Shown here in pieces: positions 55,359 to 63,946 of a stretch of DNA of 64,000 nt (position 1 is the first letter of the stretch; each line of letters begins with the position of its first letter). The notes under the pieces were generated by a model, which was given only the letters and a program-made list of their open reading frames with translations, was not told where the DNA came from and did not search any database. Both the position numbers and the translations under genes were made by a program. This stretch comes from an uncultured Coriobacteriia bacterium (GTDB taxonomy: Bacteria > Actinomycetota > Coriobacteriia > Coriobacteriales > QAMH01), in the NCBI GenBank assembly GCA_959608885.1, contig CAUHSG010000009.1:11164-75163 (forward strand), in the 5' to 3' direction.

Positions 55359-55752
55359 GTATCTTCCTTCCAATATGCCTTCTTGCTTGATTGTCTTTAA
55401 AGGCGCGCACAATTCGTTGCGCAACATTTCAAACAATCTATTCCGTATAACTGTGAGGAAGCCTTTAGACGATGTGGAAAGCATCCGCCACAGTTACCAC
55501 ACCGCAAGAATTGCTACCGAATACGAATAACAAGACTTGAAAGACAGATGCTCTCCAAGTCGCCTGTTGAAACGTATTCGGTTATGGTGCAATCCCTTAT
55601 TAGGTCATGCGGTGTGGTGATTCCAATTATAAATGGGATTGCCCGCGCTGCACATTAGGAACATTTTGAACTAGCCGCATGGTTATTCGTTTAATCTAGA
55701 AGTATCGTTATGTTGCTTGAAAGAAGAACGGAAATTCAGGAAATCCGCTAAT

Positions 55753-55772
55753 TCTGATGCAAAATTGATGTA
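55753..55772 (+). repeat. Putative integrase arm site, right
   Basis: TCTGATGC then AAAATTGATGTA; 18 of 20 identical to 52105-52124. Confidence 0.6.
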
Positions 55773-55837
55773 AAACAAAGAGAAGAAATTTGTAAAACTC
55801 AACTGTAAATGCACTATTTTAAGAAATCAGATTTATT

Positions 55838-55848
55838 GAGTGGGAATA
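55838..55848 (+). other. attR core
   Basis: GAGTGGGAATA, identical to the 3' end of guaA at 52027-52037; beyond it the sequence is unrelated. Confidence 0.8.
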
Positions 55849-55890
55849 AGGTTAATTACTTGCAGACACAATCAAGGGGTTTTTAAAATC

Positions 55891-57177
55891 ATGACTTCCA
55901 GAACTATTTCATTCGAAAAGCTAGTTTCCAGTATCGATTCTGTGGAAGGTTTTTCTTGCTTCGTTGAAAATGACAGCCTCATTATTGCTTGTACGAATCG
56001 AGCGGGGATTCCTTCTGAGAGAGTTGAGTTTTGTTTAAAAGACGTTATCGGCGAGTTCGATAAGATTCATAATGCAAAATGGAGCAAGCCATTTTTTGTT
56101 AATGAAAACAAACACTATGAAGCTAGGGTATTCTATCAGGGCAATTCGGAAAACAGGCCCCCTCTGTCCTTCTTTGCGGAAGATGATTTGTTTTCATGTC
56201 GAAATACCGCTGAGGGTATTTCTATTGCGATTTCAGATGCAAGTGTCGGATTTAAGCTGATGACTCTATGTGATTGCAAGTCTGAAGATTTTGGGATGCC
56301 TATGCGAATGAGGCTAAGAAGGCTTGTGCAATCCTCTTTAGGAAACAAATCTCCTTCATTTTCTGAATGGATATCGCACTTTTCTATTTCGACAGTGCAG
56401 GTTGATTCTGAGTCAGAGCTTGAAGCTGAATATGTTGCAGATTTGCTAGACGGCTATTATTTAAATATCGCTCAAGTCTTCAGTATTGTTGTAACGACAC
56501 GTTTTCCTTCTAAAAGCAGACAGTTCCGTTCTCGACACAGCGGGGATATTGATTTATTCCCATATAAGTCTCATGAAGAATCTGTAGCAAAGTATTATTT
56601 GCAGGCAATAAGTTCTAAGGGTACGCCGATTGCTGAGTATCTATCCTTTTATCATGTCATTGAATACCAGTTCGATCGCGAACTTAAAAACCATATTATG
56701 GAGTTGATACAGCGCGCTGCATATTCATGTCAAAAGAACAAATCTATGATAGAAAGCACATTTAAGGAAATAAACTCCATCTATCTTGATCGCAAACTTC
56801 GCGGTCAGGAGTTTTCAGATTTGGCGCGTTGCATTAGTAGCTTTATCGAGATTCCCTTTCTTGTAGCAAAAATAGACGAATTGCAAAGCGGTGCATCACA
56901 GTATTATCAAAAAAATAATGTCGAGTTTATCGTCGATGACAAGAATCCCGAAAAGACAGCTAATCTTAAAATAGCATTTGGCAATGTTGAAAACGCCTAT
57001 AAGCAAATTGCCAAGCGAATCTATTCTGTAAGATGTGCAATCGTTCATAGCAAAAGCAATATTGATTCTAGATATGAGCCGTTTTTGCATGATGAGTTAC
57101 TTCATAAAGAAATGCCTTTGGTCCGAGCAGTTGCCGAGGAGATACTTGCCAAGACCTCGGAACAAAGAGTTTTATAA
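55891..57177 (+). CDS. HEPN-like protein of unknown function, defence candidate
   Basis: 428 residues from ATG 55891; CAAGGGG lies upstream and a longer frame from 55840 starts inside the att core. The first 180 residues are mixed alpha/beta (KLVSSIDSVEGFSCFVENDS), the middle has YLSFYHVIEYQFDRELKN, and the C-terminus reads AKRIYSVRCAIVHSKSNIDS with R381-x4-H386, the RX4-6H motif of HEPN ribonucleases. The pattern recalls ApeA-like HEPN proteins of phage defence. AT-rich codon use indicates transfer. No antitoxin-like partner is seen. Confidence 0.65.
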   Translation: MTSRTISFEKLVSSIDSVEGFSCFVENDSLIIACTNRAGIPSERVEFCLKDVIGEFDKIHNAKWSKPFFVNENKHYEARVFYQGNSENRPPLSFFAEDDLFSCRNTAEGISIAISDASVGFKLMTLCDCKSEDFGMPMRMRLRRLVQSSLGNKSPSFSEWISHFSISTVQVDSESELEAEYVADLLDGYYLNIAQVFSIVVTTRFPSKSRQFRSRHSGDIDLFPYKSHEESVAKYYLQAISSKGTPIAEYLSFYHVIEYQFDRELKNHIMELIQRAAYSCQKNKSMIESTFKEINSIYLDRKLRGQEFSDLARCISSFIEIPFLVAKIDELQSGASQYYQKNNVEFIVDDKNPEKTANLKIAFGNVENAYKQIAKRIYSVRCAIVHSKSNIDSRYEPFLHDELLHKEMPLVRAVAEEILAKTSEQRVL

Positions 57178-57189
57178 GTTCAAGGGCAT

Positions 57190-57586
57190 ATGGTTCAGTT
57201 ACAAATTACTCATGGCTGCGGAGCTCGTCACCTCGAGGCTGGCGCAGATGACCGAGGGGGTACCGAGGACCCTCATGCGAACGCTCACGTGGGACCAGGG
57301 CGTGGAGATGGCCTCTCACGTCAGCTTCACCGAGAAGACGGGCGTGAGGATCTACTTCTGCGACCCACACTCCCCCTGGCAACGCGGGACCAACGAGAAC
57401 ACCAACGGGCTCATCCGCGACTACTTCCCGAAGGGCACCGACTTCACGAAGGTGACCGACGAAGAGGTGCGCAAGATACAGGACCAGCTGAACGGCAGGC
57501 CACGAGAGACGCTGGGATAGCGAAGTCCCGCCGATGCCTTCTCCGAGCTTCTGGCAAAAGCTGCATGAGGTGCAATCACCGCTTGA
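57190..57586 (+). pseudogene. IS30-family transposase remnant
   Basis: A frame reading RTLTWDQGVEMASHVSF, IYFCDPHSPWQRGTNENTNG and LIRDYFPKGTDFTKV is the C-terminal DDE part of an IS30 transposase. After LNGRPRETLG come an in-frame TAG (57518), then RSPADAFSELLAKAA, TGA (57566), GAITA and the natural stop near 57584. The N-terminal two thirds are missing. It is GC-rich in contrast to the AT-rich genes on both sides. Confidence 0.85.
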
Positions 57587-57724
57587 AACCACCCGGTCCT
57601 GATGTTTCAATTATCAGCGGCGCGCAAGACTCGTCCTTTTTATGCAGGGTTGATGAAAGAAATTGGAAGGTAATGGTGAATAATGTTAACTCATAAATGA
57701 TTCTCTCTTGAATAGATTTGAAGA

Positions 57725-59086
57725 ATGGAAGTGGACGGAATGAATAGTTTTAATCATAAGGACGCTTTCGGGGCAACGACTGATGATTTGTATGACTATT
57801 TGGCCGCCTTTTCGACGATGAAATTCAATGAAATATATTGTTACTTGGAAGAACTAAGTGAAGACGAGTTAGTAACTTTTCTTGAAGGTCTAAACGACTG
57901 TGTTCCGTTTGATGAATTTGACAATGATTCGGTTTTCAATTTTTCGACGGATTCAATACTTGAAGGCGGCCCCTTTCCATGCAAAATGTTTTCTTGCAGG
58001 GAGCGAAACGTGCAGCAGTTAGCCAAATTCGCATCTCTTTATGCGGACAAAGTGCTCATTCGTTTCCCTGTTGAGCAGATGTTAGAGAGAGCGTCTGCTA
58101 GTTATGTGAGCACAGAAGAATTGGCGTATGCTCTTCATATCACAATGCGACTCGAGAGTGTTGTACGAGCGGGCTACATAGGCTTTACGTCTGATTATAT
58201 TCCTCTGTGCGATGAGTGCTTGAACAAGCAGCTAAAAGCTGAATCCAGAATAAATGACCAGCTTGACGATATGTGGAATGCGGTTGTGGATGAGTTCTGT
58301 GCGGAGACGACATGCACACTTCAAAAAGCGCCCGATGGGTGTCTTTACGTCGCAATTAACGGGATGAATGCTTTTGGTTCTGATCATGAGATTGACATCG
58401 ATTTTGTCGAAATTCCACATCAATACCTGGACATCAATTCATTACGGGGACCTTCTGAATTAAGTAAAGAGGAAATACTTGCAGGGAATCTGGATGTTCT
58501 TCTTGCCCCTATGTTTGATGATGTATTTCGCGCGCTAACGAATCCGGTTTTACGAAAAGGCTCATATATAACTAGACAGACAGCGCAGTTGAATATTTTG
58601 AACACAATTTTGTCCAATTCTGAAATTGTAATGGGACCGCAATCTTTATTCGAGCAAATCGCAGTAAATGTTCCTTTTGCGCCGGATGCTTCAATTAGAA
58701 GCATTGTTGAGTTTAGGCAGGCAAATACGGAATCGTTCGAATTGTTTAGAGATGCTATGAATCAGGGAATCAAGCTGTACGGCTCCGATAGAAATGCTTG
58801 GAAATTATTGGACAAAGAGGTTGTAAAACCGGAGATTCACAAACTGGAGAATTCATTAAAGACCAGCAAAAGAAAATTACTGACGCATTCAGGTATTGAA
58901 TGCGCAGTTGGAGTGACGAGTTTGGCACTCACTCATTTTGGAGTTATATCCTTGCAAGATGCTCTTGCTATTATGGGGGTTGGAGGTGCAAGCTCTTTTA
59001 TTCACAGCGGAATTGATTATTTTAATAATGAAGATATAAAAGGCAACCCTATGTATTTTCTTTGGAAACTGAATCATTTGGGATGA
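57725..59086 (+). CDS. Protein of unknown function with C-terminal hydrophobic segment
   Basis: 453 residues (an alternative start at 57740 gives 448). AT-rich. Acidic N-terminal part (LDDLYDYLAAFSTMKF-like, LSEDELVTFLEGLNDCVPFDE); a middle beta part with CLYVAINGMNAFGSDHEIDI; helical KEVVKPEIHKLENSLKTS followed by a hydrophobic region (about 405-425) and the end NPMYFLWKLNHLG. No domain is recognised. It shares composition with the HEPN-like gene upstream and may belong to the same acquired block. Confidence 0.65.
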   Translation: MEVDGMNSFNHKDAFGATTDDLYDYLAAFSTMKFNEIYCYLEELSEDELVTFLEGLNDCVPFDEFDNDSVFNFSTDSILEGGPFPCKMFSCRERNVQQLAKFASLYADKVLIRFPVEQMLERASASYVSTEELAYALHITMRLESVVRAGYIGFTSDYIPLCDECLNKQLKAESRINDQLDDMWNAVVDEFCAETTCTLQKAPDGCLYVAINGMNAFGSDHEIDIDFVEIPHQYLDINSLRGPSELSKEEILAGNLDVLLAPMFDDVFRALTNPVLRKGSYITRQTAQLNILNTILSNSEIVMGPQSLFEQIAVNVPFAPDASIRSIVEFRQANTESFELFRDAMNQGIKLYGSDRNAWKLLDKEVVKPEIHKLENSLKTSKRKLLTHSGIECAVGVTSLALTHFGVISLQDALAIMGVGGASSFIHSGIDYFNNEDIKGNPMYFLWKLNHLG

Positions 59087-59385
59087 TATTAACGCGAATT
59101 AATGTTCTTACGTTCACAAGAGCGACATCGGAGATGTGCAATGATTTTGGACGAGGGGCTAAAACAAGGTTTTTGCCAAGCGTTCTAGAGAACAGTTTGG
59201 TTTTGTAGTGAAATGAATTCCGTTAACACGGCAGATTGGACTGGGCAATTGCAGCAAAACAATCATGCTTACTCATCTATGGTTATTATCGAAATAAAAG
59301 GGCGGCCCTGATGTGCTAATCTAATATATTAGCATTGTTCCTTCGCCTGCTTTTTACAACCCTCTCAACCCCACCCGATACGTTC

Positions 59386-60115
59386 TCAGCCTCTCTTCAC
59401 CCACATCTCCAACCACCTTCTCGATTGCCCCGCAATCTCATCTCTCTGCTTCGGCAACTTCTCGCGTATCATCACGAGATTCGAAGCTCCGAGCATCGTG
59501 AACTCTGTCGGAATCTCCAAGCCCCTTTCCAGCTCTCGAATCTCCTCATACTTCTCGACCTTACCGGTCTCGACCCATCGCCCGGCCACTATCTCCCGAT
59601 ATAGCTCCGAGCTCTTATACAGCGTAAGCATGTTGATGCCAACGAGTCATGGATTCGTCTGGTTGCATATCTTCGCCGTCGCCTGCGCGCTCTAGATTCC
59701 GCGGCCTTTACCAGCAATGCCGGTCAGGCAAAAGAACACGTAGCTAATGCCCGTCGCGTCGAGCCTATGGCGCTGCTTGACGATATCGGCGGCCGCATAT
59801 CCCTTGTCCATGAACGCGAGCGCTTCGTCATAGCCGGTTTCGATGCTGATGATGAGTTCGCCGAAGCCCGTTTCGCTAACTCGGCGGGTTCCTCGTCACT
59901 CTTCATCGCCACGTCGATCACACGTGCAAAACAGCCGATGCTTCTCGATTGCGGGAAGCGCTCGTGCATAAGTCCCGCAATCTCTAGGAGTCGTCGTTCG
60001 CTCAGGGCAAAGGGGTTCGCTCTGGCGAGAAAGATGCGGTTCACCTCCACCTCGTCAAGCCAGGAAAGCCGATCAGCGGTTTTGTGTAGCAGGTCATGAA
60101 GCCATGTCTGCATCT
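59386..60115 (-). pseudogene. Decayed radical SAM protein gene
   Basis: Minus-strand pieces in two frames give RIFLARANPFALSERRLLEI, ERFPQSRSIGCFARVIDVAM, then after a one-base shift near 59880 GFGELIISIETGYDEALAFM and YVFFCLTGIAGKGRG, an in-frame TAG near 59694, a TGA near 59650, and NMLTLYKSSELYREIVAGRW to the end. This matches a radical SAM family common in anaerobes. The Cys-x3-Cys-x2-Cys N-terminus is absent and the upstream end is joined to unrelated sequence. Confidence 0.85.
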
Positions 60116-60134
60116 CGAATACTTTGGTGTCCGG

Positions 60135-60422
60135 ATGAATCCGAAGCAAGGGTACGAGTACTACTACGCGGCGCAGGCACATGGATCTCCCCGACATATA
60201 CCTCTCGCCAATTTCGACACACGAATAGGGATGACCGTGGATGAGGCTATGGAGTTCATTTCCGCGAAGATGGATGACTGCATAAGCGCGTATGGTGAGC
60301 CGGATTCTGATACCTATTACTACACGGAGCGTCTCGATAAGCTAAGGCAATTCAATCCGACTGCATTCATGGACTTTTTAGTTGAGCATACTGATTGGGA
60401 TCAGGGGAAGCTAAGCAAATAG
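60135..60422 (+). CDS. Small unrecognised ORF, perhaps a gene fragment
   Basis: From ATG 60135: MNPKQGYEYYYAAQAHGSPR, MTVDEAMEFISAKMDDCISAY and a C-terminus HTDWDQGKLSK; 95 residues. Composition is protein-like, but no ribosome site is evident and its 5' end lies at the junction with the decayed radical SAM gene. It may be the 3' part of a truncated gene. Confidence 0.35.
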   Translation: MNPKQGYEYYYAAQAHGSPRHIPLANFDTRIGMTVDEAMEFISAKMDDCISAYGEPDSDTYYYTERLDKLRQFNPTAFMDFLVEHTDWDQGKLSK

Positions 60423-60454
60423 ATCGATAGCGAGAGTCACATATCCTTACCTCA

Positions 60455-60680
60455 CCTCGGCCATCCGCACGTAGAAATCCTCGGGCATATCGCGATGCCC
60501 AAAGCCCCTGACCTTGTGCTTCTTACTCTCGAGAGTCGAGCGCGTCTAGCGCCGCCTTTGCGAGCTTATCGCCTTCCTGCCAGTCATCGTAGTCTTGTCT
60601 CGCGTTGGCGATAGCCGCCATGCTCGCCTGCTCGAGCCTTTCCTCGAGGTAGGAGATACAGCTGAACCTCTTATGGGACA
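60455..60680 (-). pseudogene. Possible minus-strand gene remnant
   Basis: Minus-strand frames give SYLEERLEQASMAAIANARQ, DDWQEGDKLAKAALDALDS and, after a one-base shift, KKHKVRGFGHRDMPEDFYV with RMAEVR and a stop. Together they look like a decayed C-terminus. Family not recognised. Confidence 0.3.
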
Positions 60681-60744
60681 GTCGCCAGAGCAGTGCATTT
60701 TATAATCTCATCATCGGAAAAGACGAAGTGGGAGGACCAGATAT

Positions 60745-61611
60745 ATGCTTGAGGATCGTGTCGACGCTTCTGAGCATCGGGAGGCGCAGCAAGCCGACAA
60801 ACGCCAGGGCATCGTCTTCGGAGCGGCCGTGGGCGATGCCCTTGGCGTGCCCTACGAGTTCCTGAAGAGGGACACCTTCGAGTGCGCGGGAATGTCCGAG
60901 GGCGGGGTTCACGGAAAGCCCGCAGGGACGTTCTCGGACGACACGTCGTTGCTGCTCGCGACATGTGCGAGCCTCAAGGAGCGCGGCGAAGTCGACGTCG
61001 AAGACATGCGACGGCGGTTCTGCGATTGGCTCTACAAGGGCGCATACACGTCTGATGGGAGCGCCTTCGATGTTGGAAACGCCACGGCGATCGCCCTCGA
61101 GCGTGGCCGCGGCTGCGACGGGGAGCGCTCCAACGGCAACGGGTCCCTCATGCGCATCGCCCCGCTCGTCTTCGTGCATGCATCGGATGACGAGGTGCGC
61201 GCCGTATCGGCGATAACGCACGCGCATTGGATTTCGACCGAGGCGTGCGTCATGTTCGTGAGAATACTCGACAATCTGATGGACGGGGAGTGCCTCGAGG
61301 ACGCGATAGCACGCAACATGCCCGGCAACGAGCGCTTCGCCTTTCTGCGGGACCTGGCAGATATGCCGCGCGATGCCGTGAAGTCCAGTGGCTTCGTCCT
61401 CGACACGCTCGGAGCCGCGCTTTGGTGCGCCCTCCACACCAGCAGCTTCTCGGATTGCGTGCTCACCGCCGTGAATTTGGGGGACGACTCCGACACGACC
61501 GGCTGCGTCGCCGGTGCATTGGCTGGCGTGATGTATGGCTACGAGAGCATCCCTGCGGAGTGGATAGACGCGCTTCGCGGAAGGGAGCTCATCGAGCAAT
61601 GCCTCTTCTAG
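60745..61611 (+). CDS. ADP-ribosylglycohydrolase (DraG-like)
   Basis: 288 residues. Removes ADP-ribose from proteins or small molecules using two metal ions. GAAVGDALGVPYEF, GTFSDDTSLLLATC, SNGNGSLMRIAPL and NLGDDSDTTGCVAG are the family's metal- and substrate-binding motifs, all intact. GGGAGGACC is the ribosome site. The target is unknown; no ADP-ribosyltransferase is seen in the window. Confidence 0.9.
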   Translation: MLEDRVDASEHREAQQADKRQGIVFGAAVGDALGVPYEFLKRDTFECAGMSEGGVHGKPAGTFSDDTSLLLATCASLKERGEVDVEDMRRRFCDWLYKGAYTSDGSAFDVGNATAIALERGRGCDGERSNGNGSLMRIAPLVFVHASDDEVRAVSAITHAHWISTEACVMFVRILDNLMDGECLEDAIARNMPGNERFAFLRDLADMPRDAVKSSGFVLDTLGAALWCALHTSSFSDCVLTAVNLGDDSDTTGCVAGALAGVMYGYESIPAEWIDALRGRELIEQCLF

Positions 61612-61652
61612 CGGCTTGAGCGAGCGATGGGCTGGTTAGCAGCTTAAGGGCA

Positions 61653-61924
61653 TCACAGCACGGTACCGCTGGAACCGTTTTCGATAATCGCGTGCGTCTC
61701 ACCTTGGGGACCAAAAACCGTCTTGATCGGGCCGTCGCCGATAACAGCATGCATGCCATCGGGTCCGGAAACTATATTGCCGTTTTGGAAAAAACGCCAT
61801 CGTGATTCCCGGATCCAATGACAGCGAACGTATTCGAGCCGGAGCCGATTACGGCAGACACATCGCCATTGGGCCCAAAGAGAGTTCGAACGCCAGATTG
61901 TGGCTGGTTATTGTTGTCAAACAT
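61653..61924 (-). pseudogene. Frameshifted small Gly-rich gene, possible homopolymer switch
   Basis: From ATG 61924 (GGAGAG upstream) the minus strand reads MFDNNNQPQSGVRTLFGPNG, SAVIGSGSNTFAVIGSGNHD, GVF. A six-T run (near 61790) then shifts the frame; one more T would continue QNGNIVSGPDGMHAVIGDGP, IKTVFGPQGETHAII, ENGSSGTVL and stop at 61653. Length is 272 nt, one short of 91 codons. Either a pseudogene, a phase-variable gene or a sequence error. Family unknown. Confidence 0.6.
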
Positions 61925-62110
61925 GGACTCTCCAATCACCCAAAAAGCCTACTTAGCCCATTATAGCCTGCACTTGTATTCGCCTGCATATGACTGAAAT
62001 AGTTTGCCTTGGGTTCGAGCTGTCAAAACAGGCACGACGATGATCCTGCCGTCTATCATCCCACGTATAATGAAAGCTACGACGCATTCGTCCCCAAGAA
62101 AGGCCGCCTC

Positions 62111-63094
62111 ATGAAACTCCTCATCATCGGTGACGCCCAGCGCGTCGAGAAGTACCTACCCGACCTGCCGATTGTGCAGGTAACCGAGCGCGTGGTGGCT
62201 CCGCGTGGCACAAGTGACGATGAGCTCCTTGTCCTGGCGGGTGATGCTGACGTGATCATGGCCGATGCCATCAGCCCGGTGAGCGCTCGTCTCATCGCCG
62301 GCATGCCGAACTTGCGGCTCATCCATTCGGAGGGCGTCGCCTATAACGCCATCGACGTAGCCGCGGCAAGCGATCACGGCATCGCCGTCTGCAACAACGC
62401 CGGCGTCAACGCCTCGGCGGTGGCCGAGCAGACGATCTTGCTGATGCTCGCGTGCCTGCGCGATTTCGTCGAAGGCGATGCGGCGGTGCGCGAGGGGCGC
62501 CAGATCCAGGCAAAGGAATCCCTGATGGTGAGCGGCATCCGCGAGCTGGGCGATTGCACGGTCGGCTTCATCGGTTTCGGCGCCATTGCCCAGGCCACGG
62601 CATATCGTCTGGCAAACTGGGGCTGCGACATGCTCTACAACAAGCGCCACCGGCTCTCCGCGAAAGAGGAATCTCAGCTCAACGTCACGTTTGCGACACA
62701 GGACGAGATCGTGCGCAACTGTGACATCGTGAGCATCCATGTGCCGGTGACGCCCCAGACGGAAGGGCTGGTGGACGAGGCGTTCCTGAGCGCCATGAAG
62801 CCCGATGCCATTCTCATCAACACCGCGCGTGGAGAAGTGATCGACCAGGAGGCGCTCGCCCGTGCCCTCGAGGAGGGGCGCATCGCCATGGCGGGCCTGG
62901 ACGTCTTAAGTCCGGAGCCCGTCCAGCCGGACAATCCACTGCTCAATCTCAGCCCCGACGCTTCACGGCGACTCGTTCTCTCGCCGCACATTGGCGGGGT
63001 CACCGAAGGCATGTTCTTCCGCGCGCACCGCGCGATATGGGAGAACATTGCCCGTCTCGAAAAGGGCGAGCCGCTACTCAATCGCGTGAACTAG
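62111..63094 (+). CDS. D-isomer-specific 2-hydroxyacid dehydrogenase
   Basis: 327 residues from ATG 62111 (AGAAAGG upstream). NAD-dependent reduction of a 2-keto acid to a D-2-hydroxyacid. N-terminal catalytic half, NAD-binding GFIGFGAIAQATAYRLANWG (GxGxxA variant), signature INTARGEVIDQEALARALEE with active Arg, Glu in LDVLSPEPV, and His in VLSPHIGGVTEG. The substrate (lactate, glycerate, phosphoglycerate or other) cannot be assigned. Confidence 0.9.
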   Translation: MKLLIIGDAQRVEKYLPDLPIVQVTERVVAPRGTSDDELLVLAGDADVIMADAISPVSARLIAGMPNLRLIHSEGVAYNAIDVAAASDHGIAVCNNAGVNASAVAEQTILLMLACLRDFVEGDAAVREGRQIQAKESLMVSGIRELGDCTVGFIGFGAIAQATAYRLANWGCDMLYNKRHRLSAKEESQLNVTFATQDEIVRNCDIVSIHVPVTPQTEGLVDEAFLSAMKPDAILINTARGEVIDQEALARALEEGRIAMAGLDVLSPEPVQPDNPLLNLSPDASRRLVLSPHIGGVTEGMFFRAHRAIWENIARLEKGEPLLNRVN

Positions 63095-63111
63095 GGGAGC
63101 GGTAGCGAACT

Positions 63112-63270
63112 ATGACGGAAGCGCAGGTACCCTCCGACTTGCAGGTGCAGAAACCAGTATACGAGGCGATCGCCGCCAGAGCTCATCGAGCTGATTTGAA
63201 CGACGATGGCATTGCCATGTTGCCCGCTGGCTGGGATGACGATACCAACGACGATGGCGATACCGAATGA
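63112..63270 (+). CDS. Small acidic protein
   Basis: 52 residues: MTEAQVPSDLQVQKPVYEAI, AARAHRADLNDDGIAMLPAG and an Asp-rich end. AGGGGAG lies upstream, and the start is 17 bp after the dehydrogenase stop. Could be a small antitoxin-like protein or a chance frame. Confidence 0.4.
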   Translation: MTEAQVPSDLQVQKPVYEAIAARAHRADLNDDGIAMLPAGWDDDTNDDGDTE

Positions 63271-63281
63271 TTCTATCTTAG

Positions 63282-63299
63282 TATCACGATACCGTGATA
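63282..63299. promoter_or_regulatory. Palindromic operator at a -10 box
   Basis: TATCACG-ATAC-CGTGATA, with TATACT (63298-63303) overlapping its right end, 48 bp before the DUF2442 gene. Fits autorepression by that gene's HTH. Confidence 0.6.
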
Positions 63300-63350
63300 T
63301 ACTTTTGGTGATTCAAGAAGCTCGACCCGCTGGCATAGGGGAGGAAGCGC

Positions 63351-63797
63351 ATGGTGTTTCACAAGGTGAAGGAGGTGTATCCGCTTCCAGGCATGCGGCT
63401 TAGCGTGATCTTCGCCAACGGGACTACTAAAGTCTGCGATATCAAACCGCTAGTCAGTAGGTTCGATGCGTTTAAGATTCTAGAGGACCCCAACGTTTTC
63501 AATCGCGTCGAGGTCGATGTCGGTGGATATGGCATCGTATGGAACTATGACGTCGATTTATCTTGTGACGAGCTATGGGAAAACGGCTCGATTGAAGAGA
63601 CCCCGTTCGATGGACTTATATCCTTCGCAGATGCCACCGAGCTCTGGGGTCTGAGTGAGTCGACGTTGCGCAAGGCCATCTCCTATGGCAAGCTCGTCGC
63701 TGGTGTAGACGCAAGGAAGTACGGAAAGCAATGGATTGTCACCGAGGCTGCCATGCGGCGCGAATATGGCGACCCGGTATTCGTGCAGTCGCTTTAA
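63351..63797 (+). CDS. DUF2442 protein with C-terminal helix-turn-helix
   Basis: 148 residues. The first 75 residues match DUF2442 (VKEVYPLPGMRLSVIFANGT, DIKPLVSRFDAF, NYDVDLSCDELWENG). The rest is a helix-turn-helix of the kind SFADATELWGLSESTLRKAI, SYGKLVAGVDARKYGKQWIV. DUF2442 proteins often pair with DUF4160 proteins in toxin-antitoxin-like operons; no such partner is seen here. It probably controls its own promoter through the palindrome upstream. Confidence 0.8.
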   Translation: MVFHKVKEVYPLPGMRLSVIFANGTTKVCDIKPLVSRFDAFKILEDPNVFNRVEVDVGGYGIVWNYDVDLSCDELWENGSIEETPFDGLISFADATELWGLSESTLRKAISYGKLVAGVDARKYGKQWIVTEAAMRREYGDPVFVQSL

Positions 63798-63946
63798 TCT
63801 CCAACTGGTTTCTAGGCTACAGATGTTAATCGATACCCTTGCTTCCTAACATAAACTGCCACTTGAAAGTTTCCGTGCCTGATTTCATTATCGACCGGTA
63901 CTTTTCATAGAACCCAAAGGATCAACGCAATTCGGAGACGTTCTAT

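Larger units (their letters stand above)
52027..55848 (+). mobile_element. Small integrative element at the 3' end of guaA
   Basis: GAGTGGGAATA occurs at 52027-52037 (guaA end) and 55838-55848, bounding a 3.8-kb AT-rich segment. It carries a tyrosine integrase just inside the left end, three minus-strand genes, and 20-bp repeats (18 of 20 identical) near both ends that look like arm-type sites. The 3' end of guaA is a known integration hotspot. No replication, transfer or capsid gene is present, so it may depend on a helper. Confidence 0.85.
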
